From: Schistosoma mansoni
Taxonomy: Eukaryota > Platyhelminthes > Trematoda > Strigeidida > Schistosomatidae
DNA length: 64,000 bases
Assembly (NCBI RefSeq): GCF_000237925.1
Contig: NW_017386091.1
Coordinates: 1 to 64,000 of the forward strand
Direction of reading: 5' to 3'
Both the position numbers and the translations under genes were made by a program. Numbering within the stretch: the first letter of the stretch is position 1; each line of letters opens with the position of its first letter. The notes beneath the pieces are model-generated. The model made no database searches. It had not been told where the DNA came from and worked only from the letters and a program-made list of their open reading frames with translations. Positions 54,217 to 64,000 of this stretch are shown one piece after another.

Positions 54217-55503
54217 TTGTTCCGTGTTGACAAACATGCTTATTAAACTATCTACGTTTTTCGCGTTTCATTCATTTCTATTCCCTTATTTTTTCCCTTT
54301 CCTTCTTCAAAATCAACTCAATATTCCCCTCAATTACACAGAACCTGATTTATTATTATTCCATTAACATCATCATTTTTTATTTTTCCCTTCTTTTTTT
54401 CGTTCAAAGTTGGTAAAAGTTATGCTAACGTTATTGAAACTTGTGTATTCTTGCATTTCTGAAGAAACCCAAAATGGTTTCTTTACAACACTTATTTAAC
54501 CATAAGATGCTTGTGAATAATAATGGTAATAATAACCTTTGTAATGCTGTTTGTCCAGTTGTCCAGTGTTTGTTTAGCTACAGTTTCATCTTGAACATCA
54601 CCAGTTGGTGGTGATCTGAATTTATGTCAGCTTCTCTCCTCGTTCTCATGCCTTCGTTCCATTGACCTTATGAATATTTTACAGATGCAAATATGATTTT
54701 TCTGGTTCTCCATGTTGTGTTCCAGTGAGATCCATGTAGCTTTGTGTATGTGTTTGTGTAGGAATATTGTGCCCCCGATAAACATGTTGAACGCGCATAA
54801 ATTTGCAAATCTCTCACTGTTCTCGTTGATTTCTATCACTCAGTCTATGTCGTCCCTTCATATCTTCATAACTGATGTTGTCCATTTCGACTTTGATGTC
54901 TAGATCTTCAATGAAGATGGTGAGGTCGTTTCGTGAGCACTTCGCTATGATCGATTGCAGCCTCTCATGAAACCGATCTTTATCGTCTTCGTCGTTCTTA
55001 TCATTGGTGGGTGTACAACAACATCGGATAACATTCATGGTGATTCCATCCTTCTTTCTTTTCGATGATGCTTTGATGATGGTGGATTCGTGAGATTTCC
55101 ATTCCATAATTGCTTTCCGCGATTCTTTGGACAGCATCGGAGCAACTCCTTGAATGTGCGAATCATTTGCTTCTTCGTGATCGGAGTACAGCAGCATCCC
55201 TCCTTGCTATCCACCCATCCTCGCTATTCAGATTGGGTCGTATGGGATTCGCTGATTCCTAGCACTTTCAAGTTGTATCGCCTCATTCCTCTTGCTATTT
55301 GACTGGTCCTTCCGGTCTTCCATATTGTCCGCACGTTCCATGTACATATATAACTTGTTGCTCCGGCTGTTAGAATGGCATCTGTTTCGTGACTTAATTT
55401 GCTCACTCTTAGAGTTGATTTTGGCAAGATTGTTTTCTACGAGATTGGGTTCCCGATCCCACGCTCAACCCGTCTCCCTTTCCCGGGTTTGGGACCAGCA
55501 GTG
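54217..55503 (-). mobile_element. RTE-clade LINE endonuclease region (block D, first copy)
   Basis: On the minus strand the frames read SYICTWNVRTIWKTGRTSQI, GMRRYNLKVLGISESHTTQS, then LYSDHEEANDSHIQGVAPML and GITMNVIRCC, then a DLDIKVEMDN segment and a NSERFANLCAFN segment. This is the apurinic-type endonuclease fold of RTE elements, with the WNVR and GISE motifs kept. Stops and a frame change interrupt it, and the RT part is missing downstream. It is almost identical to 58291-59580. Confidence 0.85.
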
Positions 55504-57429
55504 TTAAGTAAAATAGCAAACATATCCTTTACAGTCTGTTTTATTTATCCTTTTCTTCATCATCCGATGCCTGCCACACAGTTTTCATGTAAAAGTCTGA
55601 GTTAGCATGTTATAGGTTGTCTTAGTAGAATAGTTAATCCAGCACAAAAATTAGAAACATGAGTCTGAATGGTGAGTGTAGGAGAACAATCTCAATATCA
55701 CAGATTGACTGACTTGTTCTCATCCATAGAGAGCTTGATACAGACAAAATGTTCTGCCCCACAAACACGGGTGGATTGAAATCATCGCCCTCACCATCAG
55801 TGCTTGCTGGTCAGTAACTCCACCCTCCCTCCTTTTGTGATGTTAGGCTCATTGACGCTTATTTTTTGGATTCATATCATACCTCACACAATGCTCTGTG
55901 TTTCACATCCTGTTGGAAAACACTATTTCTATAAGTACCATTTTACAAGCTTATCAGACAGTCACACATTATGGCCCGTGGGTAAGGCTTCGATGCAATG
56001 CTTTAATTGACTATAGTGTGAAGTATAGGTTGCCAATCAGAGTATAGGCATTAAGAAGGATATAATGTAGGATAGTTGCCTACCAAAGTGGGCGGAAAAG
56101 TGTAGATTCATATTAGTTACAGATAAGGTAAGATAACCAGTGGTGAAATAATGTTAATGGCAAGGCAATATAGTGTACAGAAGAGTATAAAGCTGATAAA
56201 GAATAGACAAGAAGGAACTCGCACTAAATTCGTACATGACTAGACGAGAAATGGCTTTCATCTCTAAGGAGCAAGATGTACATCAGTGGTGGCTAAACTC
56301 TCTGAGACAGATATATATAAGTGAGCGAATATACATACGGTCGATTCGGTTAATCAATAAACGTTCTTTTTCACTATTAGTCTTTTTATTTGAGCTCTCT
56401 ACTAGGTAAATAGCGGATTAGCGTCAACTCCCAGACACTGTACTTCACGACAACTAGAGATTCAGGCCTTCTGTCACATTTTTGTCAGTGTGTTCGCATG
56501 ACGTTGACGAATTATGAACCCACACTTATCGTCGAAAGTTCCACAAATGCCATTAAGCTAATCGATAACCGCTTTCGAAATTACCGGTACAAAGTTGGTG
56601 GAAAATATGGCCGACGTAATTATTGGTACTGAGGTCGATACTGTGGGAAATTTATACGCCTAGTTATCTTCTTGTTGCATACAGAAGCACTTAAAAAATC
56701 AGAGCCTTACGTGTAGTGTACAGCAATACAACATGTAAAACGACCAAAACTTAAATACTTGTCCAAATGCAGAGACAACATGCTGAAGAGTGATAGTTTA
56801 TAAATTGGGAAACCTTGTCTATCAAGTGATTGTGTTATGCTACATTTGATACATTATCCAGTTGCTCTCGGGTTTGTCAGGATCATAAAATCTCTGCTGC
56901 TACGATTGTATTCAATGGTGTTCGTTATTATGAACGATTTCGTGACTACGGCCTCCTTCCCATGCAATCCTAAAAAGCATCGAAATCTGAATATATGTCC
57001 AACCGTTCCATCACAAGCTCCATCGCAACGCAAATTTGATAATTAGGAGTATTTGAATTGTAGTATAAACTAAGAATCCCAGAAATAACGCAATTTAATC
57101 AAGAAGTTCTAGATGAACACGAACGAATGCATTGTATTTGGAATTCGAAACGAAGCAGTCATCAAGTACAAAGGGATCAGTGGTTCACATAAACACCACG
57201 AAAGAATAACCAAATATTTATATGTATATATATATAGATGTAGATATATAGTGAAGATAAAACGAGTTTGAGAAGTTAATTTGAGTGTAACCCAAGATAT
57301 TCGCTCAATTACAAACTTCGGATACTTAAGAATAATATTTATTTGGGAGGAAGAGAGGAAAAGAAAATTCTAAAGGAAAAAATAATGAACACCTAGTGAG
57401 AGGGTTCAAGCATGATAATATCGACCTCT
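55500..57429 (+). repeat. Segmental duplication, block A (second copy)
   Basis: Second copy of 49085-51014. Its left border joins directly to the RTE leader at the tetramer AGTG (55500-55503), present in both parent sequences at 49085-49088 and 59577-59580. The FLYWCH-like remnant and LTR-like segment are repeated unchanged. Confidence 0.9.
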
Positions 57430-57667
57430 TTCAGATAGAACACCATGCCAGCGAAAAGCAGAAGGAGCTGGTCACAGACCATCAGGGCCAACATCCAAAA
57501 AGCATCATAGACCTAATGGTCATAGAATTAACTTAGATTCTAATTCTACATCTAACTTTACAAATATGCCACCACTAATAAACTCTCCTGAATTTCTTAA
57601 AGTTTAAAACCCGAAAGAAAAGAACCCCGACGTAGGTGGTTTCCATCCTCCTGAGAATGCTGGCTTA
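57430..57667 (+). mobile_element. CR1-type LINE ORF1 start, plus strand
   Basis: It continues from the leader in block A into the ORF1-like part that is found reversed at 53407-53644. It stops at 57667. Confidence 0.75.
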
Positions 57668-57837
57668 ATGTATTACCATTTTTATATATTTTAAATAATC
57701 TAGTGGGCTCATGAAGATGTAAACAAATTAGTAGAAAGAGTTTGAATAATAACCTAGTGATGATGTTCAAGATTGAAGAACAGGATTATCAATAAAGCCT
57801 AATTGAAATTCAATCTTGAATAACAACAACCAGATCA

Positions 57838-58090
57838 AATTCAATTAGTATTGTTTGTTTGAATCTACCCATTGATGTTTACGACTGCAACTGGTCAGTC
57901 TCTAATTGGTAAGTAGGACGAAACGCGTGTCAAACTGGATTCCACTGTTAGCCACTATCCATCTCTGCTTACCATGCTTGTGAATTAAGGCTATATCGAG
58001 GCAATACACACAGTATGCACATATGCCAATTAGAGACTGACCAGTTGCAGTCCTAAACATCAATGGGAAGATTCAAACAAACATTATCAA
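57838..58090. mobile_element. Inverted composite of Sm-alpha-like SINE pieces, ends in a gap
   Basis: 57838-57910 is a minus-strand 3' part. From about 57912 a plus-strand copy begins inside the hammerhead (AGGACGAAACGCGTGTC) and continues to the N gap. It has the GTCAAACTGG variant. Confidence 0.8.
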
Positions 58091-58290
58091 NNNNNNNNNN
58101 NNNNNNNNNNNNNNNNNNNNNNNNNNNNNNNNNNNNNNNNNNNNNNNNNNNNNNNNNNNNNNNNNNNNNNNNNNNNNNNNNNNNNNNNNNNNNNNNNNNN
58201 NNNNNNNNNNNNNNNNNNNNNNNNNNNNNNNNNNNNNNNNNNNNNNNNNNNNNNNNNNNNNNNNNNNNNNNNNNNNNNNNNNNNNNNNNN
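58091..58290. other. Assembly gap, 200 N
   Basis: Exactly 200 undetermined bases, inside an inverted SINE composite. Confidence 0.99.
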
Positions 58291-59580
58291 TTGTTCCGTG
58301 TTGACAAACATGCTTATTAAACTATCTACGTTTTTCGCGTTTCATTCATTTCTATTCCCTTATTTTTTCCCTTTCCTTCTTCAAAATCAACTCAATATTC
58401 CCCTCAATTACACAGAACCTGATTTATTATTATTCCATTAACATCATCATTTTTTATTTTTCCCTTCTTTTTTTCGTTCAAAGTTGGTAAAAGTTATGCT
58501 AACGTTATTGAAACTTGTGTATTCTTGCATTTCTGAAGAAACCCAAAATGGTTTCTTTACAACACTTATTTAACCATAAGATGCTTGTGAATAATAATGG
58601 TAATAATAACCTTTGTAATGCTGTTTGTCTAGTTATCCAGTGTTTGTTTAGCTACAGTTTCATCTTCAACATCACCAGTTGGTGGTGATCTGAATTTATG
58701 TCAGCTTCTCTCCTCGTTCTCATGCCTTCGTTCCATTGACCTTATGAATATTTTACAGATGTAAATATGATTTTTCTGGTTCTCCGTGTTGTGTTCCAGT
58801 GAGATCCATGTAGCTTTGTGTATGTGTTTGTGTAGGAATATTGTGCCCCCGATAAACATGTTGTTGAACGCGCATAAATTTGCAAATCTCTCACTGTTCT
58901 CGTTGATTTCTATCACTCAGTCTATGTCGTCCCTTCATATCTTCATAACCGATGTTGTCCATTTCGACTTTGATGTCTAGATCTTCAATGAAGATGGTGA
59001 GGTCGTTTCGTGAGCACTTCGCTATGATCGATTGCAGCCTCTCATGAAACCGATCTTTATCGTCTTCGTCGTTCTTATCATTGGTGGGTGTACAACAACA
59101 TCGGATAACATTCATGGTGATTCCATCCTTCTTTCTTTTCGATGATGCTTTGATGATGGTGGATTCGTGAGATTTCCATTCCATAATTGCTTTCCGCGAT
59201 TCTTTGGACAGCATCGGAGCAACTCCTTGAATGTGCGAATCATTTGCTTCTTCGTGATCGGAGTACAGCAGCATCCCTCCTTGCTATCCACCCATCCTCG
59301 CTATTCAGATTGGGTCGTATGGGATTCGCTGATTCCTAGCACTTTCAAGTTGTATCGCCTCATTCCTCTTGCTATTTGACTGGTCCTTCCGGTCTTCCAT
59401 ATTGTCCGCACGTTCCATGTACATATATAACTTGTTGCTCCGGCTGTTAGAATGGCATCTGTTTCGTGACTTAATTTGCTCACTCTTAGAGTTGATTTTG
59501 GCAAGATTGTTTTCTACGAGATTGGGTTCCCGATCCCACGCTCAACCCGTCTCCATTTCCCGGGTTTGGGACCAGCAGTG
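58291..59580 (-). mobile_element. RTE-clade LINE endonuclease region (block D, second copy)
   Basis: Same frames and breaks as 54217-55503, with a 3-bp insertion (GTTGTTG at about 58861) and scattered substitutions. At its 5' end (right side, minus strand) it continues into the leader motif CTGTAGCTCTTCTAGAGTCA (RC of about 59578-59597), which the first copy lacks because block A interrupts it. Confidence 0.85.
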
Positions 59581-59597
59581 ACTCTAGAAGAGCTACA

Positions 59598-59745
59598 GGT
59601 ATTTTTTCAGAAAAACTTTGAACTCATACTCTGGGATGTTCTTCCAAAAGATGATTTGATAGAATGTCTTCAGCCCTTTACGAGCTTCACAGAGCCTCCT
59701 TGATTTCACTGGGAGCCGTCCTCCCAATCAATTTAGATGTTGAAT
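59598..59745. mobile_element. LTR fragment related to 1096-1473 and 26891-27265
   Basis: The stretch GAATGTCTTCAGCCCTTTAC to GGGAGCCGTCCTCCCA matches the right-hand part of those two solo LTRs. The ends are lost. It is an old fossil. Confidence 0.45.
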
Positions 59746-61379
59746 ATTGGTTAGTTTTTCACATTATAGCCAGACATGGAAACCCGTGGTCTACTTTAGA
59801 AACTCTCGAAGAACAAACATTCGGCATATCCAGTCAGTCACTGTAAAGTCCCTTATGGAAAATGCTGACAGAAACTAGAAAAGTCTATGTTAACTATCCA
59901 CACAATCTCGAACTAGATAATGGATAGTGTGGCAAAGAAAAAAGCATTGGATAAGATTCTAAGTGACAGACAAATACACACAAGCACACAAGGGGTGTAA
60001 GCGTGGAAATACAAGGTAATAGAAATGAGATGTGGATGGGTGCTGAGAATAATAGTTTTCTATGGATACAAGAGTCATCATGAGGGCAAAATTGACTTAG
60101 TTTCTCATGTTGTTTGAGTTTATTTAGGTATGTTCAAAATCTAGAACGAGTCGTGTATGTGAATTAGTACTATATTATAGAATGACAAGGGGAAAGTAAG
60201 ACGGGGCGGCGTCATGTATGACACATTTACAATCAATGAACTCCTTTTGTCACGAGTTTTTTACTTTGGTGAATGACAATGAAGTAATCAACGTTCATTG
60301 GTAATCTTAAGTATTGGTATCATGTTATGAATAATGTAATAATTGTGATCGGTTTTAGAGATACTTCAATGACTCTAGAAGAATTCTCACTGATGACACT
60401 AATGTGGTTGAGGTAGCAGATTCAACAAATAGTGCATGCGCGTAAGCTAATATTTCTGTATGTAATGCGTTAGAGACTGGTCAGACAAACTGTAATAGTC
60501 ATAGCTACCTTAGTGACAATGAAAATGTGAATATCACTAAATAGGTTCATTTTTCCATGAAACTGAAAAATAAGTGGTTCATCAAAACATTTTCAAGATA
60601 AAATCACTCAGGATATAAGATAATATGTCTTACTGAAGTTTTGAGAAGAATTGTTTGACAAATAACATTGCATAATCGATTCCCAGGACCGAATACGAAA
60701 CGAGGTGGTAACTAGATTTGGGATTCACTGGCCAGAAATAAAAAAAGATAAAGACTAACTACTAAGTATAGAAAAAGGTAAGTGGTTTCCTGTCTTTGAG
60801 TCAACATGTAAAATATTTGTTTTTGTTATACATATCTTATCAGAAAGTTCATTCCCAGATATTGGTTCAAGGTCGTCGCGACCAAGAGGTAAGTTAAATC
60901 AAGTCGGTTTATTGGGTTCGAAGACAACTTCTATCTTCTTCTGGTTGTCACTGGATACTTGCTTTAGCCTCACTTTTCCTTCATTTCTTCATTGTTATCA
61001 GTTGATTTGGTTAATAAATCTAATGAAATCTTGGTAAGGAATTATATTAACGTCGAATGTTAGATACTGTACTTCAGCGACACATATATGCATTTATTTG
61101 TTTCTCAATGTCATGATATTAAGAAATGTGAACTCCCACCGCCAGTCAAAAAAGGTGGATGCGATCAAGTGGTCATAGACATGGGTTTATTGGAAGTACA
61201 AATTTGCATAATTGTTTTAAATCCCTTACAAATCCTTTTGTCTTAGGGTTGTTAGAGTCCATCTCCAGTTTAAGTTAGAGCCAACATACTGTTTCAAGTA
61301 GTTACCCAAACACAACTATGTGTACATAACATCAGGGTTGCATAACTGTTGATTAATTGCCTATAATCACTATACTTCA
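59746..61379. other. No recognisable gene
   Basis: AT-rich intergenic DNA. A TACTGTACTTCAGCGACACA stretch at about 61067 recalls the right end of the LTR-like segment in block A, but not enough to annotate. Confidence 0.45.
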
Positions 61380-61500
61380 ACAGATGCAGACTATTTGGTT
61401 GATATCCGCCCGATTATCGTAACCAGTAATTGGAGTCACTAAGTAACATGGTTTAAAACGGATTGCGATATCTCGCATGCGTTTACTCTGTTTCTCTCGT
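61380..61500 (+). mobile_element. RTE LINE fragment
   Basis: CAGATGCAGACTATTTGGTT and the following 100 bp match the RTE frame around 15280-15390. It is decayed. Confidence 0.6.
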
Positions 61501-62205
61501 TTCTGAATTATCTCAATCTCTTTATCCTGTGAATCCATATTCCGAATAATATCCTCTGTGCCGATATGCATAGACATTTTCTCCAAGTGGTCTATGTCGA
61601 CGGGGCAGGTAAACAGTTACCCTTTATTCACACTTTGTTCCTCTTCATTTCCTTCCGGCTTACCTTTGTTTCTATTTTTTGTCTATTCGGGTAAAGGTAA
61701 TCAATTCTGGAAATAGCAACAGAATCTAAAATAAGTAATGGAGGTGACAGACGTTTACTTCCATACAGTACTGCATGGAAATATATAGGAAAGTTTTGAA
61801 GAGGGAAGGTCTATCCTAAATAATCCGAATCTCAGTAGACTGAGCACCTAATAGTTGTGTTGGTTTTAAAATATCCATGCTAGAAGAAATAGTAATTTAC
61901 GAAATTTTATAGGGATATGTCGAAATGAATAAATGTGACTGCCGCATGTACCACAGTAGCATTGTCACCTAACATACTTACTGTTTGTGCTGTGCATATA
62001 AATTTGGGGAGTATATCTTAGACCTATATCATTTGACTGGTGACTCTGTATTTGAATTAAGTAGCCTTAAATCACTTCCCTGTGGTTCATATGCTTCTCA
62101 TTTAAGTTTAGTTTACAAACATATTTTCAGTGGAAAGCTTGTAAATACATTTAAATAAGCTCGTTCATTGTAATTTAAATAGTTGAGTTTCTAATTCTAT
62201 AATGT
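61501..62205. other. No recognisable gene
   Basis: Intergenic DNA upstream of the family C copy and GSTO. I recognised no repeat in it. Confidence 0.45.
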
Positions 62206-62733
62206 TAGTTTTTTGCCCTGGTACGGCTGAGAGTGGGGAGAGTCTGCTCTCCCTCTCGAAATGCTCTCATATGGCCACGCGAATATATAGCCTCTGCCAG
62301 GGAAGTCCTACTCACTGCCTTCTCGTGGCGGGGGTGTTGTTCACAAAATTGAGAGAACGAAAAGCGAATGTCCGGTGCTTTAACCGGGTTGGTGGATGTG
62401 GAGGATCCACCTAGGGGAGTTGGAAAACCCTGATTCCAAACCAATGGTGCACATGGGCTCCAGTATCCTGAAGGATCGAATGGCGTATGAACCAACTGTT
62501 GGTCACCGGCTACCATGGGACTGCATTTCCTTACGATGCTCTACTGCCTTGTGGATCAGGCCTTTAGGTCAAAGGCTCCGGGTGTGGTCCCCTAAGAAAA
62601 CCACCTGCTTCAGTCTGGGCACCTGGTCAGTATCACAGCACTCACACAAATCGAATGAGATTTGTGAGGCGCATATTTATCTGGTGCTTTCTTGTACCAA
62701 TATTTATGTGTTTAAACAAATAAATAGTTTTTT
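62206..62733 (+). mobile_element. Family C retroposon with 9-bp target duplication
   Basis: The element at 62215-62724 is flanked by TAGTTTTTT on the left (62206-62214) and right (62725-62733). It starts GCCCTGGTACGG and ends TTTAAACAAATAAA. It lies about 120 bp upstream of the GSTO start codon, so it could affect that promoter. Confidence 0.85.
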
Positions 62734-62855
62734 ATATCCGTTTTCTTCGCTGTATCCAACTGTTCTGTATCTTTATTTGCAGACTATACTTTTGTCAGTA
62801 CAGCTCTAGTTGTCGACCAAACATCTCAACTAGTGTTTGAAGATTATTTACAATA

Positions 62856-62871
62856 ATGCACCTTAAACGAA
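62856..62871 (+). CDS. GSTO: GSTO exon 1 (16-bp coding part)
   Basis: ATGCACCTTAAACGAA is followed by the donor GTATGT at 62872. It encodes MHLKR plus the first base of an Asn codon, which exon 2 completes to give MHLKRNDPKPLIDPNRL. The phase fits exactly and the resulting short N-terminus is of normal length for an omega-class enzyme. The start is inferred; no other ATG-donor pair in the right phase was found just upstream of exon 2. Confidence 0.7.
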
Positions 62872-63640
62872 GTATGTCGCTTTTATATGCCCTTACAATG
62901 ATTTAACTTTCTGATAACTAGTAGGAATTGATTTCCAAATTATCATGTGCCTATTATTTCGTTATTTCCAAACTTTCGTATGGATGACAAACAAACACAT
63001 ATAAGAAGGGGATTTTGTGGATATTATGGTTATTTTAATAGTTGAGATTATGAGTCAATTGAAGCTAGACCACCATGGAAAACCTAAAAGCACTGGACGG
63101 CCGTTTGTTTCTATTGTGGGACTTGTCAGCAGTGCTCATCCACGATCCCGCCTCGCGAGATTTGAACACAGGACATATCGGGTCATTTTTTATGAAAACG
63201 ACCTCCGTTTAGGTGATGAATTTTCAGTTGTTAACCACACATCAGAAGTGATGCGGATGCACAGATAAATGAGATGCCTAAAACACACTATTCCACTTTG
63301 TATTTCTAAAGTAGATACTGACAAAAATCACTTCTTAACGTCCTGTTACTCTAAATAAGCGTAAGACATTATTTCGAGATTTCTACATAAGAAGTTATAA
63401 AAACTAAAATTATATTAAATTTTCGCTTAACAGAACTTATTTATTCACTTTGAGCTTATTGGGGGGACGTATTTATCTCCATACGTGTGTGATATCATTC
63501 AAAATGTTTACTATTTATTATCTATATGAATCATTAAGAGAGCTGTAACAGTATCTGTTAATTTTGACGCATTTAAAAATGCAAAATCATTGATTCACCG
63601 CTTTTTAAATTAAATTGAATTTATATTCTCTTCTTAACAG
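62872..63640 (+). other. GSTO intron 1
   Basis: A 769-bp GT-AG intron ending TTCTTCTTAACAG. It contains a SINE family B fragment at 63040-63185 in reverse orientation. Confidence 0.65.
63040..63185 (-). mobile_element. SINE family B, 5' truncated, in GSTO intron 1
   Basis: On the minus strand it has a decayed box B-like piece, CGCGAGGCGGGATCGTGGAT, a GAGCACTGCTGACAAGTCCC segment in which the CTGAGGA box is altered, a changed GAAA, ACGGCCGTCCAGTGC and the CTTCAATTGACTCA tail. Confidence 0.75.
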
Positions 63641-63746
63641 ATGACCCTAAGCCGCTAATTGATCCTAATCGCTTAACTCTCATTGGATTCAGATTTTGCC
63701 CTTACGTTGACCGCGTTAAACTAATACTGAGTTACTACAAGGTTGA
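63641..63746 (+). CDS. GSTO: GSTO exon 2 (omega-class glutathione transferase, active site)
   Basis: The exon encodes DPKPLIDPNRLTLIGFRFCP, then YVDRVKLILSYYKV and two bases of the next codon before the donor GTAAGT at 63747. LIGFRFCPYVDRVKLIL is the first beta-alpha unit of the thioredoxin-like fold of omega GSTs, where human GSTO1 has YSMRFCPFAERTRLVL. The Cys of FCPY is the catalytic residue that forms a mixed disulfide with glutathione. Omega enzymes are cytosolic and act as thiol transferases and dehydroascorbate reductases. The gene continues past 64000, so most of the protein is not seen. Confidence 0.93.
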
Positions 63747-64000
63747 GTAAGTTTAATATCCGTATAAGGCATTTGCTTCTATTTGACTATGTTAAAATCT
63801 ATTTGACACTTTTAAAATTCACCTCACAGTAAACAACATTGTTTTCTATCGCACCGTTAACATCACGCAGTTGGAGGTTTGTCTGTGTAGCTAATACATT
63901 GACTTGGTTGAAGTGACTCGAAAGCTGTCAGGCTTTCTTTAAATCAAGATACTAATGGTTATTTTAGTCTAACGTTCTCCTTTGCCTACCATATCAAGGT
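63747..64000 (+). other. GSTO intron 2 (start only)
   Basis: I see no continuation of the expected protein (human-like YEVININLK region) before the window ends. Confidence 0.6.

Overview
The window reads as schistosome (blood fluke) genomic DNA. It is AT-rich, with one long gene split by large introns, a second gene entering at the right edge, and dense interspersed repeats typical of Schistosoma: Sm-alpha-like tRNA-derived SINEs with hammerhead ribozyme cores, RTE-clade and CR1-clade LINE fragments, solo LTRs and one degraded Ty3/Gypsy fossil. The species cannot be fixed from the sequence alone. Two runs of exactly 200 Ns (6409-6608 and 58091-58290) are assembly gaps.

Layout. 1-11239 holds no recognisable coding gene. 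It carries two solo LTRs, tandem and inverted SINE copies, an RTE 5' region and a 530-bp SINE-like retroposon; its right end is probably the 3' UTR of the next gene. 11240-37592, minus strand, is the ortholog of WAPL, the cohesin-release factor. Twelve coding exons with consistent splice phases give 1192 codons plus a stop, close to the 1190 residues of human WAPL, with only the start codon exon uncertain. Its introns are full of RTE 3' ends, SINE-like copies and a solo LTR. 38541-41080 is a decayed CR1-clade LINE on the plus strand. 42700-47570 is a Ty3/Gypsy fossil. 49085-59580 is a tandem segmental duplication (period 6415 bp) of mixed LTR-like, FLYWCH-like, CR1 and RTE-endonuclease sequence, with internal inversions. 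59581-62855 is mostly unassigned apart from repeat fragments. 62856-64000, plus strand, holds the first two exons of an omega-class glutathione transferase (GSTO), which continues past the window.

The two host genes share no obvious function. WAPL releases cohesin from chromatin, and GSTO is a thiol transferase of redox metabolism; their proximity is probably incidental. The most interesting material is in the repeats. There are two different tRNA-derived SINE families, and each carries a hammerhead core whose cleavage site falls at the unit end, so a working ribozyme needs two adjacent units or a circle. Both families use a self-complementary octamer as stem III. The Sm-alpha-like family also recurs as head-to-head inverted pairs, one of them flanked by a 62-bp direct repeat.
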